Shown piece after piece: positions 1 to 7,162 of a DNA stretch of 32,240 nt. Where the stretch lies: positions 1 to 32,240 of the IMG/VR virus record IMGVR_UViG_3300048928_000149; one strand, 5' to 3'. The stretch's first letter is position 1; every line of letters begins with the position of its first letter. The notes beneath the pieces were generated by a model that was not told the origin of the DNA, did not search any database, and saw nothing but the letters and a program-made list of their open reading frames with translations. Source of the stretch: a virus. Both the position numbers and the translations under genes were made by a program.

Positions 1-25
1 CGGCGAGAATGTGGCTGAAAAAATT

Positions 26-52
26 ATAGCCAGCTCTGGGGGAACTGGCTAT
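26..52 (-). terminator. Rho-independent terminator of the tRNA-Pro locus
   Basis: An 8-bp perfect inverted repeat (ATAGCCAG at 26-33, CTGGCTAT at 45-52) with an 11-nt loop. Read on the minus strand, downstream of the tRNA 3' end, the stem is followed directly by AATTTTTT, a typical terminator. A T-run also follows at 59-64 on the plus strand, so it may work weakly both ways. It lies on the host side of the attachment site. Confidence 0.8.
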
Positions 53-66
53 CTATCTGTTTTTAA

Positions 67-113
67 TGGTCGGAGCGGCGGGATTCGAACCCACGACCCC
101 TTGACCCCCAGTC
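67..113 (-). tRNA. 3' fragment of tRNA-Pro(GGG), prophage attachment core (att)
   Basis: Read on the minus strand this is the 3' 47 nt of a tRNA: a CTGGGGG anticodon loop (anticodon GGG at 109-107), the 3' anticodon-stem strand TCAAG, a GGGTC variable loop, T-arm GTGGG-TTCGAAT-CCCGC, acceptor strand CGCTCCG, discriminator A and an encoded CCA. The matching 5' anticodon-stem strand should be CTTGA, but identity stops after GAC (113-111) and the sequence turns into phage DNA. The 5' half (acceptor strand, D-arm) is missing. The fragment is therefore the duplicated att core left by integration. The intact tRNA should lie at the far prophage end, outside the window. Confidence 0.85.
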
Positions 114-130
114 GCGTAGGAAAACGCTGT

Positions 131-150
131 AGCCCTTATTTTGCAGGGCT
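131..150. terminator. Hairpin downstream of integrase
   Basis: A perfect 6-bp stem (AGCCCT 131-136, AGGGCT 145-150) with an 8-nt loop lies between the integrase stop and the att core. On the minus strand a short TTTT follows a few bases later, so it could end the leftward operon. The U-run is poor, hence the modest confidence. Confidence 0.4.
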
Positions 151-163
151 TCTAGCGATTTCA

Positions 164-225
164 GTTTACAGACTACCCATTTACTGCCCTGTGGATAACA
201 AGGTCATCCGGGTTTGCCTGTAAAC
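164..225. repeat. 8-bp inverted repeat flanking a DnaA-box-like site, next to att
   Basis: GTTTACAG (164-171) and CTGTAAAC (218-225) are perfect inverted copies. Between them TGTGGATAA (190-198) matches the DnaA box TTATCCACA exactly on the minus strand. The position beside the att core would suit integrase or excisionase arm sites, but nothing in the sequence proves this. The right copy lies inside the 3' end of the integrase gene. Confidence 0.35.
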
Positions 226-1274
226 CGTTTTTGGCGATTCTCGATGCTCTCAACCGCCGCGCTCGACACCAGATAGTGCTTGCGGATGATTCCCTCGGCG
301 TCCTTTTCGGAGTGGCCAGACACCTCGGCAATTTCCTTTATCGACGCACCATTCCGATAGGCGAGGGTGACGAACGTTCCTCGCAGGTCGTGGAATGTCT
401 TCCCTTCGATGCCTGCTTTCTCTACGGCCTTGCGCCAAGACGATTTGAAGCCGGTCGCCCAAGGCTGGCCCTGACTATTGGTCAAAATCGTGACAGAGTT
501 GCCACGCTGCAACCCGTCCAGATAGCTCTTTAGCTCCTCCGAAACTTTCATTCGGACATGCGCCCCGGTCTTCGACTGGCGCAGGTAGATGGAATGGCCG
601 TCGTAAGCCTTCCATGTGAGCTTGAGCAAATCCCCCTGTCTCTGTCCCGTCCAGATCGCCAGCATAAGGGCGCGCACCAATGGCTCGGCCGCCGGCTTAA
701 TCTCCCACTTGCCGTCCTTGTCTTTTTTCCCATATCGGAATGTATGGATATCCTCGTCGGTCCATATCACGTCTCGGCGGCTGCCGTCGCTGACCTTCTC
801 GACGCGTTCCAGCGGGTGGCGCTCGATCATTTCCCGATCCAGGCCGAACCAGAGGATGCGTTTCAGCACGCTCATGTAGAGGTCGGCTTTGCGCGGGTGC
901 GTCTCGGCTATCTCGTCACGCCATTCAAGAAACGTCGTTCGAGCGCCCGGCGCCGATATTTTTGAGGCTGGCATGTCGAAGAACATTGTCTCAATCGCTT
1001 TGATAGCGAAATCGTATCCTTCTCGCGTGCTCGGCTTTAGGTTCAGGTAGGTCGGAGATTTGAGATATTGGCGGATGATCTCAGCCAGACAGCCGTTATA
1101 GGGCGCATCTTTTCTGTCGCGTGTCAGCCGCACATATTCAGCGATGAACTCATTTTGGTTCTTGGGGTCGGCCTTCATCCTCGGGCCGCCCCGCCATGCG
1201 TAGAAATAGAAAGTGCTGGTACCGTCAGCGAGTACCTTTTTGACGCGGTGAATACCCACTAGATTTACCTTCAC
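204..1274 (-). CDS. int: Tyrosine recombinase, phage integrase
   Basis: Catalyses integration and excision at the adjacent tRNA-Pro att site. The C-terminal catalytic domain has the full tyrosine-recombinase set: Arg212 (TGQRQGDL), Lys235 (SKTGA), His295 and Arg298 (HDLR), His321 (SGHS) and the nucleophile Tyr334 (KHYL). The N-terminal half holds the SAM-like core-binding domain (about 60-160). I choose the GTG at 1274, giving 356 aa, because GGAGG stands 7 nt upstream and the protein then begins MKVNLVGIHR, the usual start of rhizobial homologues. Longer readings (TTG 1367, ATG 1310) lack an SD. It is the last gene of the leftward operon and overlaps the preceding gene by 50 nt. Confidence 0.95.
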   Translation of the reverse strand: MKVNLVGIHRVKKVLADGTSTFYFYAWRGGPRMKADPKNQNEFIAEYVRLTRDRKDAPYNGCLAEIIRQYLKSPTYLNLKPSTREGYDFAIKAIETMFFDMPASKISAPGARTTFLEWRDEIAETHPRKADLYMSVLKRILWFGLDREMIERHPLERVEKVSDGSRRDVIWTDEDIHTFRYGKKDKDGKWEIKPAAEPLVRALMLAIWTGQRQGDLLKLTWKAYDGHSIYLRQSKTGAHVRMKVSEELKSYLDGLQRGNSVTILTNSQGQPWATGFKSSWRKAVEKAGIEGKTFHDLRGTFVTLAYRNGASIKEIAEVSGHSEKDAEGIIRKHYLVSSAAVESIENRQKRFTGKPG

Positions 1275-1476
1275 GGCGCGCCCTCCATTCGGAGAGGCTA
1301 TTGCCACCATATGCAATGTCGCGGTCAACGGACGATTGCTTGTGATTATCGGGGATATCGGGGGCAACTCGTATTATTTTGCCATCGATCTCGATTTCGA
1401 CACGGACGCCTTTCTCCAAGGCTATATCCGCCATGCGTTTAAGGTCCGCGGATTTGACCAGTGCGGGTGCCGTCAT
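1225..1476 (-). CDS. Small conserved protein next to integrase
   Basis: 83 aa starting MTAPALVKSADLKRMADIA, with a strong AAGGAG upstream of the ATG at 1476. The centre reads as a helix followed by a beta hairpin (VRVEIEIDGKIIRVAPD). Small proteins of this pattern often sit directly before integrases in rhizobial prophages (family impression, not searched). It overlaps int by 50 nt and the previous gene by 4 nt (ATGA). A role as excisionase or recombination directionality factor is possible from position only; no HTH is visible. Confidence 0.75.
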   Translation of the reverse strand: MTAPALVKSADLKRMADIALEKGVRVEIEIDGKIIRVAPDIPDNHKQSSVDRDIAYGGNSLSEWRARREGKSSGYSPRQKGTR

Positions 1477-1652
1477 CCCTCGCTCCTTATCGGAACCACG
1501 TTCGTCCCATCTGGCGTTGATAATTCCTCGAACTTCGCCGCGTAGCTGAACACCATACGGCGCAGCACCAGTTCGGGTGACACGTCGAAGCGCTCGGCCA
1601 GTTTTGCGATCTCGGCGCGCATCTCGTCGGTGAGGTTGAGAGTTTCCGTCAT
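1473..1652 (-). CDS. Small protein, ribbon-helix-helix-like
   Basis: 59 aa, too short for many ORF callers. It starts MTETLNLTDEMRAEIAKLAE with AAAGGAG upstream. The short N-terminal strand (TLNLT) followed by two helices (EMRAEIAKLAERF; SPELVLRRMVFSYAAKF) fits a CopG/Arc ribbon-helix-helix DNA-binding fold. It overlaps both neighbours by 4 nt (ATGA), so it belongs to the operon. It could be a local transcription regulator or an Xis-like factor; the assignment is by pattern only. Confidence 0.7.
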   Translation of the reverse strand: MTETLNLTDEMRAEIAKLAERFDVSPELVLRRMVFSYAAKFEELSTPDGTNVVPIRSEG

Positions 1653-1882
1653 CCCTCGCTCCTTTCAAGCGCCGCTCGGCCGGCATCCGTGATGCGGTAG
1701 GTGGTATTGGGCTTCCCAAATTTGAGCAGCCCTTTTCTAAGCAAGCTGTCTATGCGCTGCTGTACCGCCCTGTAATTTGTGGCTGAGTTTCTAAGCCGCC
1801 GGATGGCAATAACCTCGAAAGTTGCCTTCCAATCGTCGCAAGCGCGCAAAGTCTCGACATCTGCCTTTGTCAGCTTCACCAT
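1649..1882 (-). CDS. Small winged-helix-like protein
   Basis: 77 aa. The second half (RIDSLLRKGLLKFGKPNTTYRITDAGRAAL) has the look of a winged-helix C-terminal half: a recognition helix, a wing with GKPNTTYRIT and the classic T.AGRAAL ending. ATG 1882 is preferred over GTG 1885 because GGAGGAG stands at good spacing. Its start overlaps the upstream stop (TGATG). It probably binds DNA; the target is unknown. Confidence 0.7.
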   Translation of the reverse strand: MVKLTKADVETLRACDDWKATFEVIAIRRLRNSATNYRAVQQRIDSLLRKGLLKFGKPNTTYRITDAGRAALERSEG

Positions 1883-2316
1883 CACCGCTCCTCCGATTGC
1901 AGGGCGATATCGGCAAACGCCAACCGCCCGATCGCATCAGCAACACCGTTCTGGATATTGAACTGAGCAAGCGGCTTTGCCGAATCCCTGTGAATTATCG
2001 TCGTACCAGCCCAACCAGACTTGATGGCAGTCGATGCTGCCGAAAGCGCTTCCGTCTCGGTATCGAACGCGCCATGCAGCCGAATGATGCTGCTGTGTCT
2101 CAGCGGGTTGTCGCGCTTTGAGCGGGGCGGCGGGCAATGATAGACGCTGGCGCTCCATTTTGTGAACTGCACCAGATCTCGCAATTCGCCCAGCGCCTTC
2201 GCCCTTGCCTCCCTCTCGCGCGTCTCGGCTTCGGATAGGAGTTGGCGGACAGTCGCCTGCGGTACAACGGTTACGCGCTGGCAATGCTGGCAGACGCACT
2301 TGACGATATCACTCAT
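1882..2316 (-). CDS. Hypothetical protein with N-terminal CxxC motif
   Basis: 144 aa, start ATG 2316 with AGGAGG upstream. Near the N-terminus CVCQHCQ gives a Cys cluster that could bind zinc. A charged helix follows (SEAETREREARAKALGELRDLV), then a C-terminal domain with a strand-rich middle and a helix at TEALSAASTAIKSG. I do not recognise the family. It is translationally coupled to its neighbours on both sides. Confidence 0.6.
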   Translation of the reverse strand: MSDIVKCVCQHCQRVTVVPQATVRQLLSEAETREREARAKALGELRDLVQFTKWSASVYHCPPPRSKRDNPLRHSSIIRLHGAFDTETEALSAASTAIKSGWAGTTIIHRDSAKPLAQFNIQNGVADAIGRLAFADIALQSEER

Positions 2317-2479
2317 TGGTGCCGTCCTCCTGCTTTTCTGGAATGGCATATCGCCTAGACCGCGCGACGATCAGCATTTCCTTCTGGAACTGCTCTCTGG
2401 ATATTTTTCCGGCCCTGAAATCCGCCCGGATGTTCGCTTCCGCCGTATCTATCATCTCTGGCGTCAAGTCGTCGGCCAT
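2309..2479 (-). CDS. Small hypothetical protein (56 aa)
   Basis: 56 aa, MADDLTPEMIDTAEANIRAD..., with AGGAGGG before the ATG at 2479. It is charged and mostly helical. It overlaps the next gene by 8 nt and lies 3 nt after the previous stop, so it fits the operon spacing. No known family. Confidence 0.65.
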   Translation of the reverse strand: MADDLTPEMIDTAEANIRADFRAGKISREQFQKEMLIVARSRRYAIPEKQEDGTNE

Positions 2480-2482
2480 GGG

Positions 2483-3556
2483 TCAGCCCTCCTGCTTTGC
2501 GGGTGCTGCGGCTCGGATAACGCGATCTAGCTCGGCGGCGATGAGCGCCCCGGCCTTCTCAAGATCGCGTTGTCTGGTTGTCGGCTTCCAGAAATCGCGA
2601 GACCAAGGCCAAGCGCCCGGTGCGTCATCCAGTTCGCCACCTCCGTAAAGGGCGTAACAAGCCGCAGCTTCCAGCAATTCGCCGTTGGTATACTTATCGT
2701 CATGAGCAGGCGACCAGCCTTCCTTTTCGATCTGCCGGGCGCGCTCGGCTGCGATGGCTTTTATCGCGGGGCTACCCGCCACGTCCTGCGCCTGTGCGGA
2801 GAGGGCGGAGCGAATGCGGGCCTCGTAGTCAGCTTGGGCGGCGGCTTTGGCTTCTTCGCTCGACTTGTGGCGAGAAAAGTTCTCTTTCCAGTTGGTTGAT
2901 TTTTGCGGGCTGTAGAGTTGCCAGCATTCAAACTCGCCAAGATACGCAATCTGGTATTGGCCCAAAATCGTATTTGACTGGAAGTGCCGCTTGAGTTCCG
3001 TAGAGAACTCGTCCCACTCCAAAGCTTTTACGGCCACGTCTGTTGCAGATTGTGATACCGCAACAGACAGGGCGGAGCGAAACGCGTTAAATGCTTCGCC
3101 AAGCACCTTGATGTTTCTTTCGGTTTCCTTTTCGTGATTTCTCTTCGGCTTGAACGGGTCCCCGTAAGCGTTGATGAAATTGCTGTACGCACGGTCCAAC
3201 TTTTCCCACTCGGCGCTAGCTAGAACCGGTGAAAAATAGAATGGGCGCGCTCCGAGATCGCTTGCCGCGCACGCCTTCCACGAATACCAAGTTTCCCCCG
3301 GCATCGTGAGCTTCACGTATCCTGCCGGCTCCGCAGCGGACAGGGCGGCTTCGAGGGCGGGACGGCGGTTCCAGACTTCTGCCGCGTCTTTTTCGGCGTC
3401 TTCCTTATCGTCGTGCTTGAATTCACTCATAGGCCCCAACATGTCATCGCAGTCGGTGCATTCGACGTGGGCTATCCACCCCTCGATATCCGAAAGACGG
3501 AACCGCAGATTGTTACCACCGCAGAATGGGCACGGCTTCAGTTCTTCACTCTGCAT
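2483..3556 (-). CDS. Lar-like zinc protein fused to a phage C-terminal domain
   Basis: 357 aa. The first 65 residues match Lar-type restriction alleviation proteins: LKPCPFCGG, then CTDCDD, ending AAEVWNRR. Lar of the Rac prophage modulates type I restriction in favour of modification; that this protein does the same is inference. The middle (about 90-270) is unrecognised. The end (about 270-350: AERARQIEKEGWSPAHDD ... TRQRDLEKAGALIAAELDR) is a domain common in phage proteins and occurs again as a separate gene at 10127-10459. AAAGGAG precedes ATG 3556. Confidence 0.7.
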   Translation of the reverse strand: MQSEELKPCPFCGGNNLRFRLSDIEGWIAHVECTDCDDMLGPMSEFKHDDKEDAEKDAAEVWNRRPALEAALSAAEPAGYVKLTMPGETWYSWKACAASDLGARPFYFSPVLASAEWEKLDRAYSNFINAYGDPFKPKRNHEKETERNIKVLGEAFNAFRSALSVAVSQSATDVAVKALEWDEFSTELKRHFQSNTILGQYQIAYLGEFECWQLYSPQKSTNWKENFSRHKSSEEAKAAAQADYEARIRSALSAQAQDVAGSPAIKAIAAERARQIEKEGWSPAHDDKYTNGELLEAAACYALYGGGELDDAPGAWPWSRDFWKPTTRQRDLEKAGALIAAELDRVIRAAAPAKQEG

Positions 3557-3836
3557 TGGGTGCTCCTTTAATCATTCGAGCGCGAACCTGTTCTTTCGTT
3601 TCGGGAATGGAGTTGCGGTAATCGTCTGCCATCTTGCGGACGGTGATGCGGTGGAGGCCGGTCGCCTTAGCAACCTGACCTTCAGATAAAACACCTTCCT
3701 CGTGAAGACGGATGAGAAGCGCCTGCATGGAGGCAACGTGATTGCCGCCATGGCCGTATGCACCGCGAGCATGGCCCGTGTTTCCGTACTTCTTCCTGCG
3801 CGTTTCCCATGCGCGTGCTCTTGCGTCACTCTGCAT
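3546..3836 (-). CDS. Small HTH DNA-binding protein
   Basis: 96 aa with a helix-turn-helix at about 50-75 (LSEGQVAKATGLHRITVRKMADDYR), preceded by a basic N-terminus. AGGAGG precedes ATG 3836. Its 3' end overlaps the Lar-like gene start by 11 nt. It is probably a DNA-binding regulator or packaging/recombination helper; the family is not recognised. Confidence 0.7.
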   Translation of the reverse strand: MQSDARARAWETRRKKYGNTGHARGAYGHGGNHVASMQALLIRLHEEGVLSEGQVAKATGLHRITVRKMADDYRNSIPETKEQVRARMIKGAPNAE

Positions 3837-4209
3837 GGTGTTCGCCTCCTGTGCTGGCGAGGGCGTAATCCTCGATGTCGAGTTGCGGAGATTTGAGACG
3901 GCGCGTGCGCTGGGCGTTTACCTTCCGGTGCGGCGCGTCCCATTTGTTGTGGCAGCGCTGGCAAAGGGCTCGGCAACGCTCTGGGTCGGCATGGCTCTCG
4001 TCATGGTCCATGTGCGCGATTGTCAGAACGACTTTGCCGCCGGTCTCTGGGTGCGGCTCACCATTTGCGGCTCGGCACTCTGGATGCTGTGGCGTGCCTT
4101 CACAGCAGTTGCCGGCACGATCCAGAAGAGAGGCGCGGAATGCCTTCCATTCTTTGGAGTGGATCGAGCCGCCTGGGTAAAGCTTCATGCGTTCAGCGCT
4201 TATCGGCAT
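3826..4209 (-). CDS. HNH endonuclease (first of two adjacent)
   Basis: 127 aa from ATG 4209 (GGAGG upstream). It has the HNH pattern: a Cys pair early (NCCEGTP..C), a central AHMDHD at 65-70 giving the metal-binding His, then CRALCQRCHNKWD (79-91) with a zinc-type CxxCHN ending. It is likely a metal-dependent DNA nickase or nuclease. Its start overlaps a second HNH gene by 17 nt. It may act in packaging or as a mobile (homing) nuclease; the function is not decided by sequence. Confidence 0.85.
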   Translation of the reverse strand: MPISAERMKLYPGGSIHSKEWKAFRASLLDRAGNCCEGTPQHPECRAANGEPHPETGGKVVLTIAHMDHDESHADPERCRALCQRCHNKWDAPHRKVNAQRTRRLKSPQLDIEDYALASTGGEHHAE

Positions 4210-4594
4210 AGCCACCTCCGACAATTTCGCCGGTGTCGCGGCGAACGACCGTGCCATCCATCAGCTTCTTGAATTTCTGGTTGGAGAGCGAAGACTTCTT
4301 CTTGCCCATCACCCGCTTGATCTGGTTGCGGTTGACCTTGGCACGAACTGTCGCTTCGCTTTTCGTCTTGGCGGCGTGGGCCTTGGCTGTGACGGCTTGG
4401 AGATTTGATTCCCGGTTCTCGCCATCGAGCCACAGCGGTTTGATGTGGTCAAATTCGGCCCTGACGCCGTCTGTGAAGGCGACACCGGTTAAGGCGCACT
4501 TCCACCCCTGACGCTCAAGGATGCGCCGCTTGCAGGCGTCTGTGGGCATGGTGTCGTCGGTGCGGCCGATCCATTCCTCTACTGTCCGGGCCAT
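4193..4594 (-). CDS. HNH endonuclease (second of two adjacent)
   Basis: 133 aa from ATG 4594 with AGAGG upstream. HNH signature: KRRILERQGWKCALTG, FDHIKPLWLDG (Asp49-His50), NRESNLQAV (Asn64) and KAHAAKT (His73). The ending is basic. The spacing and residues differ from the HNH gene next to it, so the pair does not look like a recent duplication. It overlaps both neighbours. Confidence 0.85.
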   Translation of the reverse strand: MARTVEEWIGRTDDTMPTDACKRRILERQGWKCALTGVAFTDGVRAEFDHIKPLWLDGENRESNLQAVTAKAHAAKTKSEATVRAKVNRNQIKRVMGKKKSSLSNQKFKKLMDGTVVRRDTGEIVGGGYADKR

Positions 4595-4773
4595 CACCTC
4601 TGCCCTCCCAGCGCGCGTGTCAGGCGTTTCCACCAAGGCTGGTAGCCGATGGATGTACGGAACTCGTTGACGGCCCCGGCTGCTCTGCGCTGTTCACGCT
4701 CGGCAAGCTTGGCGTTGATCTGGGCGACGAACGGATCGACCGGCTTTTTGATGCGGATGGTCTTGGAGGTCAT
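4594..4773 (-). CDS. Small basic hypothetical protein
   Basis: 59 aa, MTSKTIRIKKPVDPFVAQIN... It is a basic, helical protein ending YQPWWKRLTRALGGQR. The ATG at 4773 follows a GGGGG stretch. It overlaps the upstream gene by 4 nt. No known family. Confidence 0.6.
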   Translation of the reverse strand: MTSKTIRIKKPVDPFVAQINAKLAEREQRRAAGAVNEFRTSIGYQPWWKRLTRALGGQR

Positions 4774-5012
4774 GCTGCACCCCCGATCCGCTCCTGACGA
4801 ACTTGCTTGATGTGATCGACGGTGATGCCGCCGTTCTCGCAGAACCAATCCCATGATCCTTCCGGTATGAGCTTGGCGGTCTCCAGCTTGAGCGTGATGC
4901 CCTTTGGCGTGTCGTTGAACCAATCAGCCATCAGGATCGCCATGCGTCTCGTGTAGGTCGTCTGGCCGACTGTGTGCATCTTGAAAACGGTAGTGAGTTC
5001 TTCGGTGTTCAT
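4770..5012 (-). CDS. Hypothetical protein (80 aa)
   Basis: 80 aa with AGAGG close before ATG 5012 and ATGA overlaps on both sides. It is a small mixed alpha/beta protein (MNTEELTTVFKMHTVGQTTY...) without a recognisable motif. Confidence 0.65.
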   Translation of the reverse strand: MNTEELTTVFKMHTVGQTTYTRRMAILMADWFNDTPKGITLKLETAKLIPEGSWDWFCENGGITVDHIKQVRQERIGGAA

Positions 5013-5506
5013 ACCTCTGCTCCCTTCATGGGCGTGATATAGCCGTAGTATGGGTTGGGCTGCGTCGGGCAGTGTTCCTCATGACCTTGCAAGCGCGTAA
5101 TCTTCCGGCAGTAGTGGCAAACCGTCTCGCGCACTCCATCACGCTTGGAGACGCGTTTTAGCGGCACCTTAACGAAGCCTTCCCCACTGCCCTTCGGCTC
5201 GAATGGGTACAGGTTCTCGTCACCATGTTCGCTGGCACCGGGTTCGATGAAGCAAATCAGCTTCGATCCCTTGTTCTGGATCGCAATGCCGGGATAGGTG
5301 CGGACATAGAATTCCTCATCACCCTCTGGGTCGAAGGCCAGCGTCTCTACCAAAACCGCGTCACCCGGGCGGAATGCCAAACGTTTCCATTTGCACGTCC
5401 ATTTCAGCGACGTGACGCCAAGTCCCTTGACTTGTGCCTTCACGTTCTCGCGGACATTGCAGAACGCTTCTCCGAAGACGCAGCCTGTGCAGGTGCGATA
5501 GGTCAT
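5009..5506 (-). CDS. Cys-rich hypothetical protein
   Basis: 165 aa from ATG 5506 (GGAGG upstream). The N-terminus CTGCVFGEAFC and the C-terminal CHYCRKITRLQGHEEHC give two likely zinc-binding clusters around a strand-rich middle. It is probably a nucleic-acid or protein binding protein. No family recognised. Confidence 0.65.
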   Translation of the reverse strand: MTYRTCTGCVFGEAFCNVRENVKAQVKGLGVTSLKWTCKWKRLAFRPGDAVLVETLAFDPEGDEEFYVRTYPGIAIQNKGSKLICFIEPGASEHGDENLYPFEPKGSGEGFVKVPLKRVSKRDGVRETVCHYCRKITRLQGHEEHCPTQPNPYYGYITPMKGAEV

Positions 5507-5733
5507 GGCCGCACCTCCATGATCGGCGTGACGCGGACAAGCAGATAGCAGCCGCTGATGCCTTCGAGCCAAATGACAGCTGAGTGACCAGACAGAACTT
5601 CGGCCTTAGATCGGGTGACGGTAATCACGCCGTCGCCAGCATCTTTGCGAACGGATACTTTCTGCCCGACCGGATATCTTGCATTGAATGCTTCACACTG
5701 CGCTTGAAGCTTTGCCGTGTTCGGGCGTCTCAT
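5503..5733 (-). CDS. Short product from internal start (76 aa)
   Basis: Begins MRRPNTAKLQAQCEAFNARY with AGGGAGG at ideal spacing. It holds a beta-rich domain (VGQKVSVRKDAGDGVITVTRSKAEVL) that looks complete by itself. The pattern suggests a small phage protein with an N-terminal helix and an SH3-like barrel. It is in frame with the longer 5503-6051 reading; both products may be made. Confidence 0.6.
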   Translation of the reverse strand: MRRPNTAKLQAQCEAFNARYPVGQKVSVRKDAGDGVITVTRSKAEVLSGHSAVIWLEGISGCYLLVRVTPIMEVRP

Positions 5734-6051
5734 GCGAACCTCCCTTGGCCATCCATGCGGCGCGCGGTTCTGGCTAGAACCTTCTCCTGAAGGCGGTGAA
5801 TGCCGTGGCGGAACATTGGTCTGCTCCCTATCTTTTGGGTGCATGAGGCTTCGGATAGCGTATCGTGCCTGCTGCAGGCGCGTAGCCGAATCCATCACCT
5901 CATCCTTGAAGGATGTCGTGGTGGCAAAGCGCTCTATCCGGCCAATGAGACGGAATATCTCGAGATCGATATCATCCGCCTCCTCTTGCATCTTCGTACG
6001 CTTGAAGCGCATTGACGGAGGAACAAGGCCTTCGACCTTTTCTCTACCCAT
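5503..6051 (-). CDS. Hypothetical protein with a second in-frame start
   Basis: 182 aa if read from ATG 6051 (GGGAGG upstream). The first 100 residues are helical (EEADDIDLEIFRLIGRIERF, DSATRLQQARYAIRSLM). A Pro/Ser-rich linker follows, then at 5733 a new Met with a strong AGGGAGG in front opens a 76-aa segment in the same frame. The linker looks like former intergenic DNA, so this may be two genes that became fused by loss of a stop, with the second also made on its own. Confidence 0.55.
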   Translation of the reverse strand: MGREKVEGLVPPSMRFKRTKMQEEADDIDLEIFRLIGRIERFATTTSFKDEVMDSATRLQQARYAIRSLMHPKDREQTNVPPRHSPPSGEGSSQNRAPHGWPREVRMRRPNTAKLQAQCEAFNARYPVGQKVSVRKDAGDGVITVTRSKAEVLSGHSAVIWLEGISGCYLLVRVTPIMEVRP

Positions 6052-7162
6052 CGACGCCTCCCAGATCAGAAGCCTTGCAGTCGAGCATTTCGGCATGGAA
6101 ACCGGCGGCCGATTCCAGACTGGTGTTACCGGCGGCAATCGCGCGGATCGACTGGCTGATGGACTTCGCCTTGGCCTTTCCGTCCTCCGACAGAGTTTTC
6201 ATCTCGCCTTCTGACCAGCCTTTCTCGACGTCCTTCCACACTTCTGTCTTCGCCGTCGCAGCCATCGGCAGCATTTCAGCGGCAAACCGGATCAGGATAT
6301 CGCGCTCAGGATCGGTAGAGGCCGGAGCGTCGGAGGGGGATTCCGTTCCGGCCTCATCTGCTGGCGTATTGCCAGCGGTATCCGACGACGAGGCGGTGGA
6401 TGGGGTGTCGTCGGAATTGGTATCGGTCAGTATCTCGCCCGTGAGAGCGGTTTCTGTCTCGGAATGGACGAATGCCGCGTCAAAGCCTTCGCGCTCTTCC
6501 TCGAGATGCTGTGGGGCATCCTGAGCGGCGCGTAGACGCTGCATGACAGATGGCTGGGCCGGGGTGATATCGCGGGCGTTGTCGGGGCCGACGTGCTGGT
6601 AATCATCTACTTCTTCGCGGATACGAAGACCCCGGAGGATATCAGCGAAACCGTCTCGCAGGGCGTATGATCGCGCGCGCATCTGGAACATCCTGGCGCG
6701 GTAATTTTCCCATGGGCCCTTTTTGCCAAGCAGTCCGGCCGCTTTGGCATCGTCCCAGGAGAATGAACGGGTGATGGCCTCAGGCTCGCCCTTGCGCTTT
6801 ACCGAGCAGTGAGCGGCGTATCCGTTCCCTTCTCCCTCGGCCCATTCCTTTATCCATTCCATCATGCCAGAGCCGCGGACAAGCCCGAGGGCGCCGTCAC
6901 CCCAGATCGTCGGAAAGCCGTTCACGACAGCGATAGACTGCATTGCGGCCATCGGCGTCATACCGATTTCAAGCCCGTGCATTATGGCGACCATGGCTTT
7001 CTCTGGCGTATCCAGAGAGCGAGGAGCCATGCCGGCAGAAACGACCGCATTGGCGATGCGATAAGCTTCTTCGATCGACTGAGGCACGATAGCTGAAATG
7101 GAACCGCCAGAGGTAAGGGCGGGCTTGGAAGGTCGTTCGGTGCGCTCTGTTATCTGGTTCAT
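6044..7162 (-). CDS. recT: RecT-like single-strand annealing protein with C-terminal extension
   Basis: 372 aa, start ATG 7162 (AGGAAA upstream). Residues 25-185 carry the RecT-type core: the AIMHGLEIGMTPMAAMQSI helix pair, NGFPTIWGDGALGLVRG, FSWDDAKAAGLLGKKGPW and MRARSYALRDGFADILRGL. It would anneal complementary strands made by the nearby exonuclease during phage recombination. After about 235 comes a Ser/Thr/Asp/Glu-rich linker to about 285, then a helical domain of about 85 residues that I do not recognise. The gene overlaps its neighbours by 4 and 8 nt. Confidence 0.85.
   Translation of the reverse strand: MNQITERTERPSKPALTSGGSISAIVPQSIEEAYRIANAVVSAGMAPRSLDTPEKAMVAIMHGLEIGMTPMAAMQSIAVVNGFPTIWGDGALGLVRGSGMMEWIKEWAEGEGNGYAAHCSVKRKGEPEAITRSFSWDDAKAAGLLGKKGPWENYRARMFQMRARSYALRDGFADILRGLRIREEVDDYQHVGPDNARDITPAQPSVMQRLRAAQDAPQHLEEEREGFDAAFVHSETETALTGEILTDTNSDDTPSTASSSDTAGNTPADEAGTESPSDAPASTDPERDILIRFAAEMLPMAATAKTEVWKDVEKGWSEGEMKTLSEDGKAKAKSISQSIRAIAAGNTSLESAAGFHAEMLDCKASDLGGVDG

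Noticed and set aside
11-223. 70-aa plus-strand ORF across the att site
   Set aside because: It reads through the terminator and the tRNA fragment, has no family look, and is explained by the tRNA on the other strand.
1225-1719. 164-aa longer reading of the gene next to int
   Set aside because: The extra N-terminus overlaps two other small genes with better SDs. The start at 1476 has a strong SD and the expected N-terminus.
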